Assembly: GCA_023428035.1 (NCBI GenBank)
Contig: JAEYZO010000174.1
Span: 1-6,539, forward strand
DNA length: 6,539 bases
Direction of reading: 5' to 3'
Source of the DNA: Pseudomonadota bacterium
GTDB taxonomy: Bacteria > Myxococcota_A > Polyangia > Polyangiales > Ga0077539
Notes under the pieces: generated by a model
Database searches by the model: none
Told to the model about the DNA's origin: nothing
What the model saw: the letters and a program-made list of their open reading frames with translations, nothing else
Shown here: piece after piece, positions 5,208 through 6,539 of the stretch
How positions within the stretch are numbered: the first letter of the stretch is position 1
Layout of the letters: each line of letters opens with the position of its first letter
Made by a program: the position numbers and the translations under genes

Positions 5208-6066
5208 CGTCGCGCTCCGCGAAGAACTCCGCGAGCGCCGCGGCGAGGGCCGTGGGCTGGGTCCAGTGCATCATGTGGCCCGCGCCGTCGAGGGTGAGCG
5301 CGCGCGCCACGGGGTAGCGCCTCGCCCGCGCGGTGAACTCCTCCCACCGGGCCATGTCTCCGCCGCCGTCGATCATGAGGGTGGGAGCCTTCACCCGCGC
5401 CACCGTCGCCTCGAAGCCCTCGGCGTCGTAGCGCCCCGGCGAGGTCGTCTGGTGCAGCGGGTCGAAGAGGAACTCCCACCCGCCCTCCGTCTCCCGCACC
5501 GAGCGCTCCGCCGCCGCGCGGAGCGCCTCCGACGGCACGGCAGGGTGCGACACCCTCATGCGCCGCACCACGTCGTCGAAGCTCGCCATGCGCTTCGGCG
5601 ACCTCGCTCGGACCTTCTTCACCCCGTCGAGCCACGCGACCGTGCGGTCGGGGGTGACCTCCGCGGGCATCGACGGAGGCCCCACCCCCTCGAGCAGCGA
5701 GAGCGACTTCAAGCGCTCGGGCCGGGCCGCGGCGTAGCGCGTGGCGACGCCTCCGCCCATCGAGTGCCCGACGAGGTGAAAGGTGCCGAGCTCCAGCGCG
5801 TCGACCGCCGCGTCGACGTCGGCCACGTAGTCGTAGGCGTGGTAGTAGCTGCCGCGGGGCGCGCGGTCGGTCTCTCCGTGGCCGCGCAGGTCGAGGGCGT
5901 AGACCCTCCACCCGGCCTCGCCCAGCGCGTCGAGCACCGGCGTGAAGCTGCGCGCGAGGTCGAGGTAGCCATGCAGGAGCACCACGGGCCCGCGCTCTCC
6001 GTCGGTCACCAGGGCGTGCTGACGGATGCCGCTGCCCTCGACGAAGACCGAGCGGAGCCCGCTCAC
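5203..6066 (-). CDS. Alpha/beta-hydrolase fold esterase/hydrolase
   Basis: A 287-residue single-domain alpha/beta hydrolase with a complete catalytic triad: nucleophile Ser102 in GHSMGG (100-105), acid Asp237 in IDGGGDM, and His264 in GAGHMMHW. The oxyanion-hole HG is at 32-33 in VVLLHGYLD, and the family motif LDLRGHGETD is at 58-67. A helical cap domain fills about residues 130-215. There is no signal peptide, so it should be cytoplasmic. Similar proteins include esterases, haloalkane dehalogenases, epoxide hydrolases and C-C bond hydrolases. The residue after the oxyanion histidine-glycine (Tyr34) and the missing dehalogenase tryptophan after the nucleophile lean towards an esterase, but the substrate is unknown. 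The start is GTG at 6066-6064, overlapping the upstream oxidase stop by four bases (GTGA), so the two genes probably share an operon and coupled translation. Confidence 0.9.
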   Translation of the reverse strand: MSGLRSVFVEGSGIRQHALVTDGERGPVVLLHGYLDLARSFTPVLDALGEAGWRVYALDLRGHGETDRAPRGSYYHAYDYVADVDAAVDALELGTFHLVGHSMGGGVATRYAAARPERLKSLSLLEGVGPPSMPAEVTPDRTVAWLDGVKKVRARSPKRMASFDDVVRRMRVSHPAVPSEALRAAAERSVRETEGGWEFLFDPLHQTTSPGRYDAEGFEATVARVKAPTLMIDGGGDMARWEEFTARARRYPVARALTLDGAGHMMHWTQPTALAAALAEFFAERDA

Positions 6067-6539
6067 CCTCGCACCGACTCGCGGGAGGGAGACATCGCTT
6101 CGAGCCGCGGGTGCCGCTCGCCCCTCAGCACCAGGTCGCGCACCACCTCGGCGGTCACCGGCGCCATCAAGATCCCGCTGCGGTAGTGCCCCGTCGCGAG
6201 GAACAAGCCCTCGACTCCGGAGGAGCCCACGAGGGGCGCGCCGTCGTCGGTGTAGGGGCGAAAGCTCGACCAGCTACGGGTCACCGCGGCCTCGCTCAAC
6301 GACGGCGCCAGGGTCGTCGCGAGCGCGAGGAGCTTCGCCATCCCAGCGACGGTCACCCCGCGCTTGTAGCCCACGAACTCCAGGGTGCTGCCCACGTACA
6401 CGTGACCGTCGGCCCGCGGCACCATGTACCCGCCCGGGCCGTAGACCACCGAGCCCACGGGGACGGGCCGCGCCGCGAGCTCCACCACCTGCCCGCGCGC
6501 GGGGCGCACCGCGGCGGGGTTCGCCATCGCGCCCTCGAC
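6063..6539 (-). CDS. thiO: ThiO-like glycine/D-amino-acid oxidase, N-terminal part outside window
   Basis: The C-terminal 158 residues of a DAO-fold FAD flavoprotein; family members are about 350-380 residues. The frame is open to the right edge, and the Met at 6527 is internal. Visible features are VRPARGQVVEL, YGPGGYMVPRADGHVYVGST (the strand carrying the YxVPR substrate-side motif), SSFRPYTDDGAPLVG, and the closing FAD motif ATGHYRSGILMAPVTAEVV. GHYRxGILxAP is characteristic of ThiO. ThiO oxidises glycine to iminoglycine for the thiazole half of thiamine. No thiS, thiG or other thi genes are visible, so the role could instead be general oxidation of an amino acid or secondary amine; the symbol is therefore tentative. 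The downstream alpha/beta-hydrolase gene begins within its stop codon. Confidence 0.8.
   Translation of the reverse strand, partial: VEGAMANPAAVRPARGQVVELAARPVPVGSVVYGPGGYMVPRADGHVYVGSTLEFVGYKRGVTVAGMAKLLALATTLAPSLSEAAVTRSWSSFRPYTDDGAPLVGSSGVEGLFLATGHYRSGILMAPVTAEVVRDLVLRGERHPRLEAMSPSRESVRG

Noticed and set aside
3800..5317. A long plus-strand open frame (505 codons) across the TSUP and metallo-hydrolase region
   Set aside because: Arg/Pro/Gly-rich translation with no domain. It is a by-product of high GC, antisense to TSUP and out of frame with the metallo-hydrolase.
1..6539. CRISPR arrays, tRNA or rRNA genes, insertion sequences, attachment sites
   Set aside because: I saw no regularly spaced repeats, tRNA-like cloverleaf, rRNA-like sequence, transposase motif or terminal repeats in the window.

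Overview
The window is very GC-rich (roughly 70% or more by eye, with third codon positions almost always G or C). Genes are tightly packed, several start with GTG, and two gene pairs overlap by four bases (GTGA). This composition and gene content would fit a large-genome soil bacterium such as a myxobacterium (Myxococcota); that placement is inference, since no phylogenetic marker is present.

Layout from left to right. Positions 1-2541 (minus strand) carry a two-gene glycerol-3-phosphate dehydrogenase operon: glpA (FAD-dependent catalytic subunit, 883-2541), then glpB (1-886, running off the left edge), joined by a GTGA overlap. Positions 2542-3123 contain the glpA leader and the remains of a small unrecognised minus-strand gene that reads well only across one clear frameshift (a G run at 2739-2742) and possibly a second near 3011-3016. 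A 10-bp perfect hairpin at 3067-3096 follows the next gene. Positions 3124-3444 (minus) encode an SMR-family guanidinium exporter (Gdx, formerly SugE). Its leader, 3445-3503, matches the guanidine-III (ykkC-III) riboswitch and contains a second hairpin that would hide the ribosome binding site. Positions 3541-4293 (minus) encode a TauE/SafE-type (TSUP) membrane transporter.

From 4344 to 5195 (plus strand) is a metallo-beta-lactamase-fold hydrolase, divergent from the transporter and probably translated from a leaderless or nearly leaderless mRNA. It converges on an alpha/beta-hydrolase gene (5203-6066, minus); the two stop codons lie only 7 bp apart, in opposite arms of a small inverted repeat. 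The hydrolase gene is itself coupled by GTGA overlap to the upstream 3' part of a ThiO-like FAD-dependent glycine/amino-acid oxidase (6063-6539), cut by the right edge.

Functionally the window looks like several independent housekeeping or accessory transcription units rather than one pathway. The standout is the guanidine-sensing unit: a riboswitch aptamer, a mutually exclusive ribosome-binding-site hairpin and the matching guanidinium exporter, in the order expected for an inducible detoxification switch. This is a known riboswitch class. What merits a check is its presence in what may be a non-actinobacterial genome, a C-A mismatch in its pseudoknot, and the way the same adenine completes the competing hairpin.
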